This document shows, one piece after another, positions 5,492 through 7,509 of a stretch of 7,509 nucleotides of DNA. Within the stretch, counting starts at the first letter, position 1. Each line of letters begins with the position of its first letter. The stretch lies in contig WFOX01000116.1 of NCBI GenBank assembly GCA_015487905.1, forward strand, positions 1-7,509, given 5' to 3'. The notes beneath the pieces are model-generated. The model was not told where the DNA came from. It saw only the letters and a list, made by a program, of their open reading frames with translations, and made no database searches. The position numbers and the translations under genes are program-made. The DNA is from Mariprofundales bacterium (lineage in GTDB: Bacteria; Pseudomonadota; Zetaproteobacteria; Mariprofundales; S012-25).

Positions 5492-6860
5492 GCCGCGCAC
5501 GCGCTTTGCGCCCAGCCCCACGGGATTTCTGCATGTGGGCGGCGCGCGCATCGCGCTTTTGAACTTTTTGCTTGCGCGTGCGGAAGGCGGCGCGTTTTTG
5601 CTGCGCTGGGAGGACACCGATCCCCGCCGCAGCCGCCCGGAATACGAAGCGGCCATTCGCCGCGATCTCGCTTGGCTTGGCATTTCCTGGGATGAGGAAA
5701 CGCGCCAAAGTGCCGCGCGTGCGCGCCATGAAGAGGCGCTTCGTAAGCTCGCGGCAAAGGGGCTGGCCTATCGCTGCTTTTGCACGGAAGAGGAGCTTGC
5801 GCGCGCGCGTGCGCGCATGAAGGCGCAGGGGCGTGCGCCACGCTACTCAGGCCGCTGCCGCAGGCTTGCGCCTGAGGAAGCCGCGCGGCGCGCAGCACAC
5901 GAGCCCTTCGTTTGGCGCTTGGCCGCGCGCAGTAAGGAAGGCGAGATCGTGGTGGAGGATCTCTTGCGCGGGGCCGTGCGCTTTGCGCGCCGCGATCTGG
6001 ACGATCCCGTGCTCGTGCGCACGGATGGAAGCTTCACCTTTTTGCTTCCCAACGCCGTGGACGATGCGCACGAGGGGATCACGCATGCGATCCGCGGCGA
6101 CGATCACCTCACGAACGCGGCCTATCAAACCCTGATCTTGCAGGCGCTGGATATGCCCGCACCGCGCTATGCGCATGTGGGCCTGCTCGTGGATGAGCAG
6201 GGCCGCAAGCTTTCCAAGCGCACGGGCGATGTGCGCTTGGAGGATTTGCGCCGGGCGGGCTGGGAACCCGAGGCCGTGGCGCTCTTGCTCGTGCGCCTGG
6301 GCCATCCCAATCTTCCTGAGGATGCGCTGGACTTGGATGCGGCGGCGCGCGCCTTTGATCCTGCGCGGCTGTCCACGGCGCCTGCGCGCTGGGACCCCGC
6401 GCAGCTTGCCCCCCTCAACGCGCGCGTGCTGCACGCGCTCTCCCTCCCCGAGCTTGCCCGCCGCATCCGCGCCTGGCTGCCATCGGAGGCGCAGCCGCAA
6501 GCCGAGGCGATCGCCGAAATCCTGCGCGAAAACCTGCAAAAAGCGGAGGATGTGCAAAAATACGCAAGGATTTGGAACGAAACCGCGTCAATAACCCCGG
6601 ACGCGCGCGAGGTTCTTTGCGAAAATACTTGGATTTTTGAGCATTTGCCCGAAGAGAACGAAGATTTTGATACCTATAAGAAACGCCTGCAACAGGCGGT
6701 GGGCAAGCGCGGGCGCGCGTTGCTGCTGCCGCTGCGTGCGGCGCTTCTGGGCAGGTTGGACGGCCCGCCGCTGGCCGTGCTCTTTGCGTTTTGGGGAGCC
6801 AAAGGTGCGCGCGCAAGGATGCTGGCTGCGCAAAAGGAGCTTGCCGCATGTCCGAGCTAG
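5466..6860 (+). CDS. gltX: Glutamyl-tRNA synthetase (class I)
   Basis: Charges tRNA-Glu, and in bacteria lacking GlnRS also tRNA-Gln. The product has 464 residues. Class I signatures are TRFAPSPTGFLHVGGAR (HIGH equivalent at 23-26), RWEDTDPRRS, IRGDDHLTNAAYQ and GRKLSKR (KMSKS equivalent at 248-252). An anticodon-binding C-terminal part ends with GKRGRALLLPLRAALLGR...GP. The zinc-like region has Cys104, Cys106 and Cys131 at E. coli spacing, but the fourth position is Arg133 rather than His. ATG 5466 is chosen because it is the last possible start before the conserved motif. ATG 5454 is an in-frame alternative, and neither has a clear ribosome site, so coupling to ftsB (26-nt overlap) is likely. 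Codons at 6541-6690 are much richer in A+T than the rest. Whether it is discriminating for tRNA-Glu cannot be told here. Confidence 0.95.
   Translation: MKSSSCASKPRTRFAPSPTGFLHVGGARIALLNFLLARAEGGAFLLRWEDTDPRRSRPEYEAAIRRDLAWLGISWDEETRQSAARARHEEALRKLAAKGLAYRCFCTEEELARARARMKAQGRAPRYSGRCRRLAPEEAARRAAHEPFVWRLAARSKEGEIVVEDLLRGAVRFARRDLDDPVLVRTDGSFTFLLPNAVDDAHEGITHAIRGDDHLTNAAYQTLILQALDMPAPRYAHVGLLVDEQGRKLSKRTGDVRLEDLRRAGWEPEAVALLLVRLGHPNLPEDALDLDAAARAFDPARLSTAPARWDPAQLAPLNARVLHALSLPELARRIRAWLPSEAQPQAEAIAEILRENLQKAEDVQKYARIWNETASITPDAREVLCENTWIFEHLPEENEDFDTYKKRLQQAVGKRGRALLLPLRAALLGRLDGPPLAVLFAFWGAKGARARMLAAQKELAACPS
6834..6839 (+). promoter_or_regulatory. Ribosome binding site for cysS inside gltX
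   Basis: AAGGAG lies 8 nt before the ATG at 6848, inside the last codons of gltX. It fixes the cysS start and shows that cysS can be initiated independently although it overlaps gltX by 13 nt. Confidence 0.7.
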
Positions 6861-7509
6861 TGCTTTATGACACGCTGGCGCGCAAGAAGCTGCCGCTTGA
6901 ACCCGTGCGGCCGCCTGAGGTGTCCATCTATGTCTGTGGGGTCACGGTCTATGACCGCGCGCACATCGGCCATGCGCGCGTCATGGTCGTCTTTGACCTG
7001 CTCGTGCGCTGGCTCCGGCATTTGGGCCTGCGCCCGCGCTATGTGCGCAACTTCACGGATATTGATGACAAGATCATCGCGCGCGCCCAAGAGATGGGTA
7101 AGCCGATAGAGAGGCTCACCGCGCGCATGATCGCGGCCTTTCACGAGGACATGCAACGGCTCGGGTGCCTTGCGCCCGATGCCGAGCCGCGCGCGACTGA
7201 GCACATCCCCGAGATGATCCGCATGATTGCGCGGCTTATAGAGGCGGGCTACGCCTATCGCAGTGATGAGGGCGACATCGTCTATGCCGTGGAGCGCTTT
7301 GCGGGCTATGGGCGGCTTTCGGGCAAGCGGCTGGAGGAGCTTATGGCCGGCGCGCGCGTGGAGGATCACGCGGGCAAACGCAATCCGCTGGACTTCGTGC
7401 TTTGGAAGCGCGCCAAACCCGGCGAGCCTTCGTGGGATTCCCCGTGGGGTCCCGGGCGGCCCGGCTGGCACATTGAGTGCGCGGCGATGAGCTGCCATTT
7501 GCTGGGTGA
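6848..7509 (+). CDS. cysS: Cysteinyl-tRNA synthetase, N-terminal part (cut by window end)
   Basis: Charges tRNA-Cys. The first 220 residues are present and the frame is still open at the window edge. The visible part is the catalytic Rossmann domain: IYVCGVTVYD with zinc-ligand Cys30, HIGHAR (HIGH at 39-42), YVRNFTDIDDKII, FHEDMQRLG, AGYAYRSDEGDIVYAV, NPLDFVLWKR, then WDSPWGPGRPGWHIECAAM with the second zinc ligand Cys211. The later His/Glu zinc ligands, the KMSKS loop and the anticodon-binding domain lie beyond the window. The last in-frame residues, MSCHLLG, match the family's MS-x-x-LLG just before the downstream zinc ligands. The usual ECSAM reads ECAAM here. An AAGGAG sits 8 nt before the ATG, and the gene overlaps gltX by 13 nt. 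Confidence 0.95.
   Translation, partial: MSELVLYDTLARKKLPLEPVRPPEVSIYVCGVTVYDRAHIGHARVMVVFDLLVRWLRHLGLRPRYVRNFTDIDDKIIARAQEMGKPIERLTARMIAAFHEDMQRLGCLAPDAEPRATEHIPEMIRMIARLIEAGYAYRSDEGDIVYAVERFAGYGRLSGKRLEELMAGARVEDHAGKRNPLDFVLWKRAKPGEPSWDSPWGPGRPGWHIECAAMSCHLLG

Noticed and set aside
7507..7509. TGA at the very end of the window as the cysS stop
   Set aside because: It is out of frame. The cysS codons there are GGT followed by an incomplete GA-, and the protein lacks its C-terminal half, so it continues beyond the window.

Overview
The window looks like a piece of chromosome from a G+C-rich, Gram-negative, LPS-making bacterium, most likely a proteobacterium. Three things point there: the gene order pyrG-kdsA-eno-ftsB, which is a familiar proteobacterial core cluster; kdsA, which implies Kdo and lipopolysaccharide; and GTAG-headed REP palindromes, best known from proteobacteria. 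I cannot name a genus. The order departs from the commonest version (ftsB followed by ispD/ispF) because gltX and cysS follow ftsB here.

Layout. Left edge (1-287): the last few codons of a probable antitoxin and a complete RelE/ParE-type toxin, both on the + strand. Next (288-527): a non-coding spacer filled by five small palindromes in alternating orientation, forming a tandem BIME-like array between two convergent genes. Then ftsY on the - strand (528-1391), a short signal-recognition-particle receptor that has the NG core but no acidic A domain. After a 72-bp divergent gap comes one long + strand run to the window's end: pyrG (CTP synthase), kdsA (Kdo-8-phosphate synthase), eno (enolase), ftsB (division protein), gltX (glutamyl-tRNA synthetase) and cysS (cysteinyl-tRNA synthetase, cut by the window edge).

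All five junctions inside the + strand run overlap (8, 4, 4, 26 and 13 nt), so it is very probably one transcript with translational coupling. It groups nucleotide supply (CTP is also the co-substrate for activating Kdo), Kdo synthesis, glycolysis (PEP made by enolase is a KdsA substrate), septum assembly and tRNA charging. Most of the window is ordinary housekeeping DNA, and I saw no convincing new multi-gene system. The points most worth a second look are the REP/BIME array with compensatory stem changes, the cysteine-type (metal-dependent) KdsA signature, the fully overlapping operon with its gltX-cysS extension, and an A+T-rich patch in the 3' part of gltX.
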